Below are positions 18,501 to 31,500 of a DNA stretch of 64,000 nt, piece after piece. Source of the DNA: Bugulina stolonifera (taxonomy: Eukaryota; Bryozoa; Gymnolaemata; Cheilostomatida; Bugulidae); contig OW285189.1 of assembly GCA_935421135.1 (NCBI GenBank), positions 21,392,298 to 21,456,297 on the forward strand, given 5' to 3'. The notes under the pieces are model-generated. The model did not search any database and had not been told where the DNA came from. It saw nothing but the letters and a program-made list of their open reading frames with translations. The translations under genes and the position numbers were made by a program. Each line of letters opens with the position of its first letter. Positions within the stretch are counted from its first letter, which is position 1.

Positions 18501-21500
18501 TTGTAGCTGTAAGGTAATTTAATGAAGCATACATATTAATACAGAGGAAATAATGTATGTGCATAAAATTAGCTGCAATGGTTTCATTTCGTTGCTATGA
18601 TTCTCGGTGCGGTGAATATTAATGCTTGTCATTTCCCTCAATGAATTATGCAATGTTATTCTGTTTAGTCTGTACTGGTCTGACTTTTCCGTCTTTCTCC
18701 GGCAAAATAGGAAGCAAAATGTGAAATTTGAATTTTCTATCTTTCTCTTTAAAGTTTTCATGTACTAGAATTCAATCTGTACAAGGTACACCTTGAAGGG
18801 TTAAGCTTTATCCATCAAGCATTAACACAAACTATTGCAAAATGTGTGAATTGCAAATTGTGAACTGATTTTCGACTATATTCGTTATTCAACCATAGGT
18901 TTATGCTTCTATAAATGTATTATTTTAGGAAAGAAGGAAATGAGAATTTCCCAGGTGTTTGTGTAGCAATGCTTACCATACAATTTTATATATTTGTAGA
19001 TAGCATGTGTGCATCAGCGGTGATGAGTACGAACATTGTAGCCTTTGATTTGCTTACTAACTATCGGCAGGTAAGGGACCCCACTACACCTCTTCTCTCT
19101 ATAGTTGTACTGAATCGGAACATGAGATATGCTATGCTCCACGTGGGGCAAATAATTTAATTCTGTGTCACTTCAGTTTTTAGTAATAATAGCCTCTGTG
19201 GTGAACACAAATTTTCAATCAAAATACGTTTATATAGCTACTACTTAAAGGAGTTTGGGGGAGGGGTACACCCTCTTCCATCTTCTGTAAAATCTTTGGC
19301 CACAGGATGATTCTACCATTCCAATACATATAGCCTGTAGTTGCCGCGTTAACAGAAATAACAGCTGTGGTGCCAGAATGATTTAGATTAAAGAAAGTGA
19401 AAGTCTTTTAAAAGTCATACTGCCATAAAATGTAGCAGCAATATTTTCTTTTTACATGCACTTGATAGGGTAGAATCCCAACTTTTTTGGAGATATTATT
19501 ACTAATAATGATCATTTTATTGGCAGTTATAATTAGATGTGTAATATCTCCTAGCATCATGATGTCATACTAGATTATCATGTCACAATATCCTGTGAGT
19601 TACTCACCTAGTGAGTGAGTACAGTCTGGGGGGTCACTGAAACTGAAGTTGGATTATTACTGTTACTTTATTAAGACGCCAACCACACCAATAGGAGATG
19701 AGTGAGACCACAGGGTGTGGGGAGAACAATTAGTTAATTTTCGAGTTTTCCATTGTTACATCTTGTGCAACCAGATTACTAGGCAAGCAGAAAATATTGA
19801 TAGATTAGCTCACACAAAATGATTAATTAAACTTTTTCTGCCCAACTTTCACACATCTTCTTTGTTCACCATGTGTATGGATGGTTAGAGTAGGCCTCAG
19901 AATTAGCAATTATTTGATGGGCTGGAATATTTACCACTTGAGACAAGATAGGCTCTCTCCCAGCTGTTACTAATTACTACTTATACACCATACACATTGT
20001 GTAAACCAAACCAAAGCTACTTATTATATAACTATTATTTTACTCTTGGTGTCACTTTGGTCTATTTTGCAATATTTCATTATGTTTAGATGGTTGCTAT
20101 AATGCATTACTAATGGCAGGTGTGTGCTCTTCCAAACTACAATAGCTTTGTTTATAAAATCTTTTGTGGCTGCTGTAATTATAAGCTCTCTCTTTTCTCC
20201 TAACTTTAAAATATAATTATAGTAGTGTCCCCTGTCAAAATCCTAATTATGTAATATATACTTCAGTGTAGCCATCACTATGAGCAGCTTATCTACATGT
20301 ACATGTATGTCTCTACCAACTTCTGGCACACCACCATCACCACCACCACCAGTAGGTGTTGGCCAGTTACCACAGTTATTCATATCTCCTACTGTTTGGT
20401 TCTGTCACTCACTGGTTATGCTTGTAGCTAATAATAGGCTATAATAATAATTTTATTAATAGTGATAAAAACCACACTGTGGTTTTATAAAAAGTGAGAA
20501 ATGTAGCAAGTAATGGTATATCAATAGAGGAAAGATAATTATAATATTATTATATACATGTATATATTCTCATTTGAGCTGTTGATATCAGTTTAGCTGG
20601 TTTTTAATGCAAATTAGTTCTATTAGTAAGAGTACAAGGCTGTAATTGTGATTATGCTAACAATTGTAGGGAGTACAGTTGTCAGAGCTTATAACCTCCA
20701 TAGACAAGTTGAGAACTGTGATACTAGGAGCTAATAGAGACCTAGGGTTTGTAGGTCAGTCTAGCGATGTGATAGCTCATGCGTGCAAGTTACTCGGCCC
20801 CAACTTGATCTCCATCGAGATGGAAGGTGCTGCTGCTACATGGTACAGTGAAACGATTATAATACAATCATGTAGTATGAGGTGGATACAGCGGTACTTT
20901 CATGTTACGAATTTAGCTTAAATACATGTACTTGAACTGTATGGTATGATATTATTTCTCATCTGAAGAGTTCTAGCACGTCGACTACACTACCCTAACC
21001 ATGTACCTACATACCCTAACTATGTACCTACATACCCTAACTATGTACCTACATGTATGCTATGATGTAGTGTGATGTGTACATAATATGGTAGTGTTAC
21101 TATTCACAAGTTTTTTCTTACAGGCAGGACTTGTATAACACAGAAGTGAGAGATAGAGTAAGGATAACTCCCAACCTTGCCTTGCCACACATTCTAGAGC
21201 TTAGCTACTACTCCTCTTCAGTAATATCTGTCTTTCAATTCAAGAGCTTGCTAGGTATGGTAGTAGCTCTATACATACTTTCATCTACACACTACATGTA
21301 CATGCATACCAGGTGGGGAATATGTCTAAATAGCTATTTTATATGTGGGAGAACTGCAATAGCATAGAGTAATCAGGTTTTGGGTTCCCACAAAGTGAAA
21401 ATTTATCATTTTCAAATGTTGCAACCACTTAATTCTTGTGACAAAATTAATCCATGCTCTAAACCAGTCATTTTGGGGTGATGAAAATTTCAACATCTAT

Positions 21501-24500
21501 GGCAGCTGAAGAATTTTATTTGAATAAAGAAGTAATATTATACAGTATTTTATTATGACATACGTGTAACATGTTGAGGATTATTTTTATGTAGTATATA
21601 TTGCTCTACACTCTACAGGTGTGAATACTTACACTCCATCAATATGTCAGAGCTGTTGGGTTTGTGTGTCATGCAGTGACGTTTGAGATTGTACACCTTG
21701 TCAATGCATTCTGTCTTATTCATCCCTGTATCTTTGATACAAGGTTATTTATCATACAACCACTATTACTCATACATGTATTACATGTATACTTTATTAT
21801 ACCTTCATGCATGTAACTTCTGTATTGTGTTATATGTACTGTAATCACTTATGGATGACTGTGATTTCAGCCTGCTCCATCTGTGCTGCCGCAGGAGTGG
21901 CAGTGCTAGATGGGTCAATAGACGACAGCTCATATAGCACTATAACATTCACTAAAGAATCAACCATGGCCCATGCGCTATACCTGGCGGACATGTTGAA
22001 ATATGAATTCATGTTCACAGCTGTAAGTATAATTCATCCGCACAGTCAGTACCCTGGGTTCTAAGCCCTTCAAAATTAGGTTCTTGGCCTATGCTACTAT
22101 TAGGCCTACCCAACTCTTATAATAGAAGACTTGGTACTTTGGTTATGGCGATGCAAATACAGTCAAGGTCTACCTGTTCAATGTCACGGACATATTATTG
22201 ATAAACAAATACTTAGAAAAGTAATTTCCTCGCTACGAACATAAAGTATGAACTTAAAATGCTTTAGTTCAAACAGTTGATCTTTTAATATACTTTTTGC
22301 GAAAGATATTATGTCACATCTAATTATTGTGTCATTTATAATTATTATATCATTTATAGTTTATTATTATATAATTTTATTATTATTGCATTGCGTATGG
22401 CCCCTCTCCATACCTGTTATTTCTCTTGCCGAGTGTCATTGACTTAAGATGAGTGTAATTGGTCATCCTGGCGTCTGCACAGACATCAATCCAACAATGC
22501 CATGCTATTTTTTCCAACTTGCACCTGATAACACTGAATTTGAGACTGATTAAATTGATAAAATTCTGCTATATTTTTATAATAATATATCTTATGAAAT
22601 TATTTTAATCCTTTATATAGAAGGTGGCTTATAAACGTTATTATGTTTCCCTCTCAGTAGATCTTAATTGTTCATGTCAATTAAATATTCAATTATAATT
22701 TATGGTAATATTCATATAAATGTTTTTATGATATAACTATCAATGGACCTACTAGGTGGTAGTGTTATTACTAGTACAATCGTGGTGGTCTCTTTAATTG
22801 CTTACTTTCATTTGTATGAACAATACATCACAACCTCAATAAAACTGCATAGGCCTATAATAAAGAGATTGCTAGATCTTTTACAGTACATCTAGTATAT
22901 TATGTGGTAGCACTAACAAGTCAAATGCCCAACTTGTTTTGTAGCCATGCAAAAACCTGGAGAGTGAACTAGATGATGCCTTTGAGTCTTTAATATTCTC
23001 CGAGTTGATCCTCACACCTGATCAAGAGGACACGTTCAATGAAGAGGCCCAGCAATGGACGAGTCGTATTGCAAAACGAGCCGTTTATGGCTTGCAGGAT
23101 GAAGACTTGCAGGATCATTATGTTCCAGATAAGGAATACAAGGTGTGCTACCTCTTGTCCGTCTGCTTTACTGTATCCTAACATGAAAGCAACACGTCGA
23201 CACTCCAGTGGAATAATCGTGTTACATTGCAGTGCGGACAGTAGCAAAGCCGATACGAAGGGAATATATTCAGTCTTCTAAACATTTTCAACCATTCCCA
23301 GGATAAATTATTCTACTTCTTGTCAAAATACAACGTATGTGAATTTATGATTTTTTTAATCTCGTGTATTGTTACTGTACTTGTAGTTGAATATAGAAGA
23401 GAAGGAACAGTTTAGAAGACTTAGTGTCTTACTTCAACCCATGATAGAGTCATACTGGGTGGCGAGCTGCCACCTCCACTCTCTACTTTCCTCTGATCAG
23501 CCCCGTAAGTCACTGCTATGCATGTAGGTCCATGTTGTGCTTGTGCAACTGTTCAATGTACATGTATGTGTGTAAGTTTTGTATCTACACTGTGTGTTAT
23601 AGATTTTATGTATGTTGTGTGAACAGGTCTGTTGTCAGTGACCTAACCATTGCCCTATTTATGAAGTAACTGCATGTTACTGTATACGCCTTCATCATAT
23701 GGAAAGTATTACCACCCTAATCAAATGAGTATTAGGATACTATGATTTCTTTGAAAAGTAGTAATTTTCTAATTTATTCAAACAATTAATCCTGGAAAAC
23801 AGTAAATTTTGCACCCAAGTTTATTAAATTTACAAATTTATGACGGATTCATCACACACCCATTAAAAATGGGACATTTTTAAACAACTTTCTAAAATAT
23901 TGATTATGGATTAAAATTGTTAACAAAGGCACCTGGTCCTCCAAGCTTTGGAGCCAGATAAGTAAGAAATTTTTTATATAATAAATTGAATAAAAATAAT
24001 TTATTTGGAAATGTTTGTCAATGTGTAGCTTCTACACTTCAGGCTGAAGTATCTCATGACCACAGTCTAGGTTTGAGAAAACCCTGGCTGCGGTTTAGCT
24101 AGTGCTACAATACTTTTTGGATATAATCATATTCAAAGTAAATCTTTACATGTAATTAATGGTGATTTAATTTACAATCCTAAAGTATTGGTCTTTGTTT
24201 GAGAGATGCAATAGTGGAGAATCTGACACTATTGGCAATGTAATCAAGTCATCAAATATTGTACATCTTCCCACCGCAACCAGAAATACTGCCTACCATA
24301 AATTGTTCGATGATCTGGTTTGGTAAGAGTTTAATATGGCCACTGATTAACCAGTGCAAACCCATTAATCACCACCACAGTATAGACACTGACTGCAGAA
24401 CAAACCTACTTTCTATCTCCATCTAGTAGCCATTACAATGCATTATTCACGATTAAAAATTACTTGATTTGACATTTTAGTGAAAATTATATGCCTTTGT

Positions 24501-27368
24501 CCTCTACTTGCCTCTAATGCAATGATTTTAGCAGTGGAAAGGTTTTAATGGGCAATTTAAAACTTATAGCAATATTATACTAATAGATAGATGCTGCAGC
24601 AGTAATAACAATTGCACCATTAATTATTACATATATATGTGCCTTGTTTTTTTAATTTCTAGTGATATATGATTACTTTCTAATTACAGTGGAAATTTAA
24701 TTTAGAGCTTTTTCGAAACTGTCTAATTTTAATTTTACTTTATTTAGAACTTTTCTAAATAATTTTTTTTGTACAACTTATTTTTCTCCTCAATTAAAGT
24801 TTCTAGTTTGCAAGAAATCAGTGCCATGGCTTTAGTTTGGTGACTTGCTACTAACTCTATCATAGCATATTTGTTGAGATATGGGTGTAATCTGGCTCCT
24901 ATCCATCCTACTCTCGTCTTTCAGTAGGTCAAAGTGGGTATGGAGGAGTGGTAGGTGGTGTTGTACGAGCTGTAACTACTTATCATTATCCAGCGTGTAG
25001 TAGACTGGAGTAAAAGGGTGGGAGTAACTCCCAACTCATGGCCATGCCTGCCACAACTTGACCATCTTCTCAGCTGTTACCACACTCCATCTATCCCACT
25101 CATAGCAGTCTCATATTATAGCTATTAATATACCTGTGGTTATGTGGCAACACCAAGGTGATTGCTCTATTTCTAGCTATAACCACCATTTGGCAGGTAT
25201 ACATCACTCACACAGAATTACCAATATTATTGTATCTAGTGTGTAATTCAGACTCTGCACATGTAATCATGATAATAATAATAATAATACAGCTATGTGG
25301 GTCTACTGTTATGTTGTACTGTTTGTTTTAGTGGCAGACATGACTAAACAAATTCACAAGGATCTAATGTACAGAGTTGACCAGGGTATCACCAATTATC
25401 GTAAGTTTGCAAGAGTACCAACTATTGAACTTTTTAGGTCAAAAAGTTTATTATTTTTCAAAGGTATATAAAACAAATGAGATAGATGTTACAGATGTAT
25501 GATTGCTGATTCTGAGGAAGCATCCAACTGGCTGGCATATATGTTGGCATGTTAGAAAGGCAATTCTGTTGCCAGGGGCTTCTCAATTAATCTGTTGGAG
25601 CCTTATATAATCTAATTATATTTAAATTAATTAGTTATTACTATGAGAAGTTGTCAATTAATTGGCATCCAGATAATCGGTTTTTCTTTGTTTTGACTTT
25701 TTGCAAAAGAAGAACCGGGAGGGGTGTAACTTCTGGTGAATTCTTAAAAATTTGCAATGCAACGTCTACCGTCTATAATTAGATCTGCTTGCACTCAACT
25801 TCTGACAATCATGCAGAAATCAATCTACTAAACTTCTTGATTGTTAATCCAATCATACAAATTTGAATGATTGAGTCAGAAGGGAAATGCTACCACTTTC
25901 ACAATATTCAAATCGACCTCTACTCTATACTGACTGTACATCTCTCCATCTATCATTGTCAATGAATTAAATATAACTAATTGTTTTGCACTGAAATCCA
26001 TCTTATAGTATTGCATAAATTGTGGTTAATCCATTGGAAGGGCATCTTATCAGACAGCATTGGTAAAAGGAGCTAGTCAGTATTTTTACCATTATTAAAT
26101 TTCTCTGGGAGGTACATTACCACAGTACATTCAATTACATTGAATAAGATTTTTGATTGAAAATTTGAAAAAATTGCTTTGGTTACTGGTATGTTACAAT
26201 ATTAAATTAAGCATTTTACCGCATTATTAAGAGTGTAATTTGCTATTACGGTAATTGTTTTATTTACATTAATTCAAATTCGCGACATGATGCTGATATA
26301 TTAGGTGGGCAGTTTAATTTCAGTAACTATTATACATTTAATTTAACCTTTAAACAGGTCAGGTTGCAGAACATTGCTCTTCTGGCTGCAGGTTTTTTAC
26401 CATGACCCCATGCATAACCCCAAGAATGTAAGCAATAAACCACAACAATCACTGCTATAAACTATTTCAAAACATTAGATGAGTGGAAATGTATTCATTC
26501 TTGGCCTTCACAGGGTGAGCCTACAATCTGATATACACAAGCCATTCAAGTTATTTTATAGATTTCACCCTTGGGCTAATGGTCCGATACAATAGTAAAA
26601 TCTTGCGTCATTCTTTGTATGTATAAATAAACGTAGTTGGGATGACTTTGATAACCTATCCCAGAACCAGGCACGAAAAAATTTCATATGTCCGCATTTA
26701 ATTTAAAAACATCAAATGTCGGCCTATGAATCAGCAGTAAGTAAGGTTTAGGAGTTTTAGAAAGCAAGGGTAAACTCATTGGTCTGCTCTGTAGAATGTG
26801 TTCCAAGAATATCTGATTTGCAGTACTACTTGGAATCTGCATTTGACTGCTAACACCAGTGGTTAGATTGACACTTTTTTAATTGACCTAAAATGTATAT
26901 AATGTAACATACATGTACACAAGAGCTGCAGTGTTGATGAATTCCAGTGGGTAGGTAATTGCTGTGGTTGTACATTTCTAGATAGGATGCCCTGATAATT
27001 ATTGTATTAATCATCTAGCTCAATTCTCTCCATGATGAATTATCTCTCAGAATTTTTTTATCAGACCCCATATCTTTATGTTCCAAGCTACCTGTTTGCT
27101 ATTTCATCACCTTTTGTTTTTCTGGGAGAAACCAGAAAATAGAAATAGATGGATTCCATATATGACAAATGTTGTAATACTGTGTTTTCTAGCCGAGTGT
27201 GTAGCCCAAGACATGGTTAGAAATTCCCTCCACTCCCTGTGTGATATGAAGGTAGCAGAGTGTTATGACATAGCCAATGAAAGAATGGTCAGCCTTACTG
27301 ATGCCTACAACTCTAAACACAGTCTTGATGAACTGGTTACCAGAATGGACAGCTACAGGCCACTCTAG
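12568..27368 (+). CDS. GPAM: Mitochondrial-type glycerol-3-phosphate acyltransferase (GPAT1/GPAM-like), 20 exons, 895 aa
   Basis: This family acylates sn-glycerol 3-phosphate to lysophosphatidic acid at the outer mitochondrial membrane, the first step of glycerolipid synthesis. Exons: 12568-12792, 13245-13358, 13511-13584, 14011-14168, 14520-14634, 15272-15368, 15757-15893, 16099-16195, 16327-16474, 16833-16918, 17255-17368, 17627-17861, 19000-19070, 20670-20842, 21124-21254, 21871-22022, 22945-23142, 23387-23504, 25332-25400, 27193-27368. The total is 2688 bases with consistent phases. Acyltransferase motifs are HRSHLD (272-277, catalytic H-x4-D), GGFFIRR (314-320), EGGRSRSGK (356-364) and VPVGISY (398-404). 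Downstream, KPESFW, NVRVDFCQPFSLKEYL and an MSTNIVAF segment match the GPAT1 C-terminal half, which GNPAT and microsomal GPATs lack. Human GPAT1 is 828 aa. The chosen ATG has context ACCATGG, with a plausible acceptor just upstream. An in-frame ATG at 12505 is judged to lie in an intron or UTR. GPAT2 is the alternative name. Confidence 0.93.
14311..14375 (+). repeat. (TATAG)n-type simple repeat in GPAM intron 4
   Basis: This is a run of ATAGT/GTAGT pentamers between exons 4 and 5. It is plain simple sequence. Confidence 0.8.
17862..18999 (+). other. GPAM intron 12, 1.1 kb, nothing recognised
   Basis: A/T-rich intron sequence. The short open frames on both strands have no recognisable protein and no coding-type codon use. 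Confidence 0.7.
19071..20669 (+). other. GPAM intron 13, 1.6 kb, nothing recognised
   Basis: Intronic sequence with a short CACCAC-type run near 20335-20350 and a palindrome around AAAACCACA/TGTGGTTTT near 20468-20487. No coding exon or RNA gene is seen. Confidence 0.65.
20991..21056 (+). repeat. Three-copy 21-bp tandem repeat in GPAM intron 14
   Basis: The unit TACCCTAACTATGTACCTACA repeats three times with one C/T difference. It includes CCCTAA but is not a telomere array. Confidence 0.85.
23505..25331 (+). other. GPAM intron 18, 1.8 kb, nothing recognised
   Basis: Long A/T-rich intron. No open frame of note and no recognisable element. A short ATAATAATA run lies near 25270-25285. Confidence 0.65.
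25401..27192 (+). other. GPAM intron 19, 1.8 kb, nothing recognised
   Basis: Long A/T-rich intron ending in TTTTCTAG before the last exon. The open frame from 27078 is intron read-through into that exon. No element is recognised. Confidence 0.65.
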
Positions 27369-28572
27369 TTACTTGTAAAACTCTGCGTTGTCATGTTGTG
27401 ATCGTAGGCTACTGTTGTTGCAGCCCAGACTTGGAGATGAGCTCTCCTATAGCTTCTCTGTCTAGTCAAAGAATGGTGATCTACTTGTATTATATTGGTT
27501 ATTACCTGTATATTACTAGTTAATCATATACATGTAGAATAATTATTGTAATACTTGGTGCTACTACTACACCATGTACCTTTATTACTCCAAATGTTAC
27601 AATAATACTAGAGATGCAAAGCCAGGTTAATTTTATTTATAAGGTTTTACTGTTTTAAGTACATGTACAGGCACATTAAACATGTGTATTAATACTGTGT
27701 CATTGTAATAGGTAATGTAGTTGTTGATGATGAAATTTCTAATATTTGTGGCCTTATTCTGTAAATTTGTTTTGCAAAATAAATTTTTTAATTAATGGTC
27801 ATGTACCCCACCTCATCTTGCTCACTGTTCACCAAAAGTGCAATATTTACAATATAATAACTAATAGCTTCTGTCCCTAATACTGAATAACAAGCATTAC
27901 ATTATTGTATTATAATACTTATATTTGTCATAGAAAATACATGCATTTGTGTAGTGCTGCTGAGAATACTAAATTTGCAAAAAGAGAATTTCATAATATT
28001 TTTGAGATACACCTGAAAATTGGTAAATTTCCAAAAAGGGACACAAAGTTGAAAAAATATCTAAAAGATCTTGTTTGAATGAAGCACTGCACACAGCAAA
28101 TTATCACAACACATGAATTAATGCAGAGTTAGGTTAGATGGAAAAACTGCTGATTTCAATGTATAAAACATGAAAAACTAGTAAAATATCATCGCAGAAT
28201 AATACTTGGTATATGCATAAAAAGGAAAACCATTATCCAATGTGATAAATATTATGTTGCAATATATGTAGAAATAATGGCATGTAATTGTAATTTTTTG
28301 ATTATGATAAAAAATATAATGTTTACAATAACTTGATATCAGTTGCTCCTTGTATATACATTGGAACTAAGTTAGCTAAATTAGAAAAAGCTCCTCATCT
28401 TCAGATCATAATTTCTAGCATATGGGGTTTGATGCTACGCTAACAAACATGCATACATAATTTCTTAAATAAATCTGCCACCAAACCCTGAGATTGTCTA
28501 GATTTATATATATAAAACTATGTGCTTACTAAAACTACTGTACAGTTATTTGTCTTAGCAGAGAAATACAAA
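27369..28572. other. Region between the convergent GPAM and nuclear receptor genes
   Basis: The two stop codons lie 1.2 kb apart and face each other, so the region is both 3' UTRs plus any spacer. No coding sequence is seen. A plus-strand AATAAA lies at 27778-27783. A minus-strand AATAAA (TTTATT at 27632-27637) lies beyond it, so overlapping 3' ends are possible but not shown. Confidence 0.6.
27778..27783 (+). terminator. Candidate GPAM polyadenylation signal (AATAAA)
   Basis: It lies 410 bases after the GPAM stop, in TTTGCAAAATAAATTTTT. It is well placed for a 3' UTR of ordinary length. Confidence 0.5.
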
Positions 28573-31500
28573 TTAGCTCTGAGCTGTGACCACCGTAGGC
28601 TGTGGCGAACCTTCGGCAGCCAAACCCTTGGTGTTCTGCAGGTCTAAAACTTCCTTCATTAATGGCTGAATTGTCTCTGCATTCATATTTAAAAATACTT
28701 GTGAAGATTCTTCATTCAAGTTTCGAATGTCAGTGAGTTTCATTAAAAGTTTAGCATAGTAGATTCGAGCCTTGTTACGAGGCATCTTGCTCTCCACGTA
28801 CCGCTTGAGAAGAGCCGAGTACCGCTCCTGCTCCCGTGCCACAGCATCTTTCAGATCTTTCTGGTCAAGGTTAGGTCGGTCAGGAGAGAAGAGTGAGATT
28901 AGTAGAAGAAAGATAAGCATTGTCTCGTCAGCTTTGAGCTCTAGACCAAGTACTTTAATAAACTTCATAATGTCTTCAACCAATGAGAATTGTAACTTGG
29001 GATCTGCTGGTACACTTGCAATACCGCTGGAGTCCGGTTTCATGGCAGCCGTCTTGAATTGATCGAGAGTAATGGCGCTAGTTTGGGGATTATCTGTTGG
29101 TTCAAGAAAGAGCTGTCGTTCTCTGTCAAACGTGAGAACTGATCTTATAATCAGCAATTCAATAGAACCACCTTTGAGTAGACATATTTGTGCACTTTGA
29201 GGTAGAGCTTTGAATGACTTCATCTTCTTTGCCATATCTATAACTCTTCTAATACTAACTTCACAAACATTTACCAAATCGTTAATGCTATCTTTTTGGC
29301 CTCCATTATATGATATGATTTCGAGTGACGTCGTGTAAGATGTTACGATCTCCTCAATCTCTAACTGTTCCTGTTCTGAGAGAGGGACAACTCTGTCGTG
29401 GTACGTGATGTCCATGCTGCAGTTGCTGTTCACATCATCATTGTCCATTGACTTCTCATTGTCTTTGATTTTCCTATTCAATAAGAAAATACGTTGAATC
29501 AGTACAATAATAATACTCTCTAATGAAATAAATACAAGGATGAAATCATAACCTTTTATTAGAAGAGGCCAAAGTATTGAGACATAAATATGCTAAAAGG
29601 CAAAAAGTCAAACGAATATGTAAATAAATAATGATTGTTATAAGCAGTGGGCATGCAATGCACCAAGTACTAAGTATGTGACCGAAATAACACAATTTCT
29701 CTATAGAAATTTGATTTAACATACATAAAAGCAGACACAATATTTTAACAAACTCAATTATTCATGGCAACTGACTAATGTTCACTTTATGCTCTCTTAC
29801 ACGATAGCGTTGATTTCAAGACGAGATTGAGTGTATGTTTTCATCTACACCCGATGTGAATCAACATCTACCTCCTATATAATGATTTCTAGAGCAGGGG
29901 TATCTTATAAACCATCTATATCAGCCCACCAATGGCTTCTAATCTAAGTGCTATCTATTTCCAAGTCACTCAAATGATTGCCACTGAATAAGTCAAAGCA
30001 AGTGACAATCCCTTTTGACAACGTGCACTTATCGTTATTGTTGCCCTTCCTAGTTTGTCAAAACATACTTTTAAGAGAAATATTGTATCTAGAGTAAATA
30101 TTATCTGTAGGTACCAGATTCACCTTGACTTGTACAATACTCTTCCTCAATCAGCCTTTCAACAAACTTATGGTTGAAAGGGGAATTACATCCGGAAAAT
30201 GGACATGACATAACTTCTCAGAATACATAATTATCTTCTCCCAGACTATTAGAGAGAACAATAACATAAAATGCTGCAAGCCCGGAAATGGTGATGCTCA
30301 CAGGCACTTGGAGTAGCTGATTACACAATGTAATCCTCAAATTATCCTTCAATAAGTGAAGTCAACAAGGATTTAAAATTACCTGTTCTCTTCAATCTTT
30401 TGTCTCTTTCTGGACTTCTCCTCTTCTGTGAGGATATATTCCTTTCTCATACCAATATCAAAACATTTCTTGAGACGACATCTCTTACAGAATCGTCTGT
30501 TGGACACGTCCATTCGGCAGTTTTCATCATAGGGACATTTGAAATATTCCTGCAATAAGAATAGAAGAAATGATAGTTTGCAATAGCAGACCTCCTTAGA
30601 TCACTCTTGGTTGGTTTGGCAATCATCCAACCAGCCAGAAAAATATTTGTTCACACAAAAACTGTATCAATAAAATGCTATGAGCTCTATTGTAACCACA
30701 GTATTGTTTCTGCTATTTATAATAAAAATCATAAGAAGCAGTGAAACAGAAAATGCCTTCTAGTGATAATAGACCTTTATGAAAAAATGGATTTTCTCAA
30801 GACCTCCCACTTTGGAGTGCTTTCAAACTTCAATAGCTAACTAAAACACTTCATACAAGGAATTGGAATGTGCTATTTAGTATTATGTCCCATTTAGGAT
30901 CACAGTAAATTATTATTTTATCTATATAGATGGAAGTGATGATAACTACTAATGGTTTGGTAACAACAACTCAATGGTAGCATGTCACCTAATAAAATAT
31001 CTGCCAAAATACATGGCCATTAGATCTGCTAACTGACACAGTGAAAGCAAAATATTTGTATTTTACACACGCTACAGGACAAATACAATGCTATGATCAT
31101 GAATTTGAGATCACATTATTATTTTGGGCACACATATCTGGCAATGAAATGCTTTCAGTCAACTTAGAAAAATATGACTTAGAAAAATATTCCCAGAAAA
31201 ACTTCAATAATGGCACATGACCAACTTACCAGTCCTTTCGGGGCATTCCTTCTAAAGAAAGCCTTGCAGGATTCACAAGAAATGGCATCAAAGTTGTAAC
31301 CGAGAGCTCGGTCTCCACAGACACCACAGTATTTGTCCTCCTTCACCCGACCTCTCTGTCTCATGTCATTGACGCTGGCCAGCATCGGCTGTCCACCATT
31401 TGGTGACGGCTCCTGTTCCATCTTCATGAATACACTCTCCCATAGTGCATGCAGTCCTGGTAAACAAAATATCCAAACAAAATTAAAATAAGTTGTTATC

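Noticed and set aside
22990..23247. 85-codon minus-strand frame
   Set aside because: Antisense shadow of GPAM exon 17, whose plus-strand frame and splice phases are well supported.
28772..29062. 96-codon plus-strand frame
   Set aside because: Antisense shadow of the nuclear receptor ligand-binding exon.
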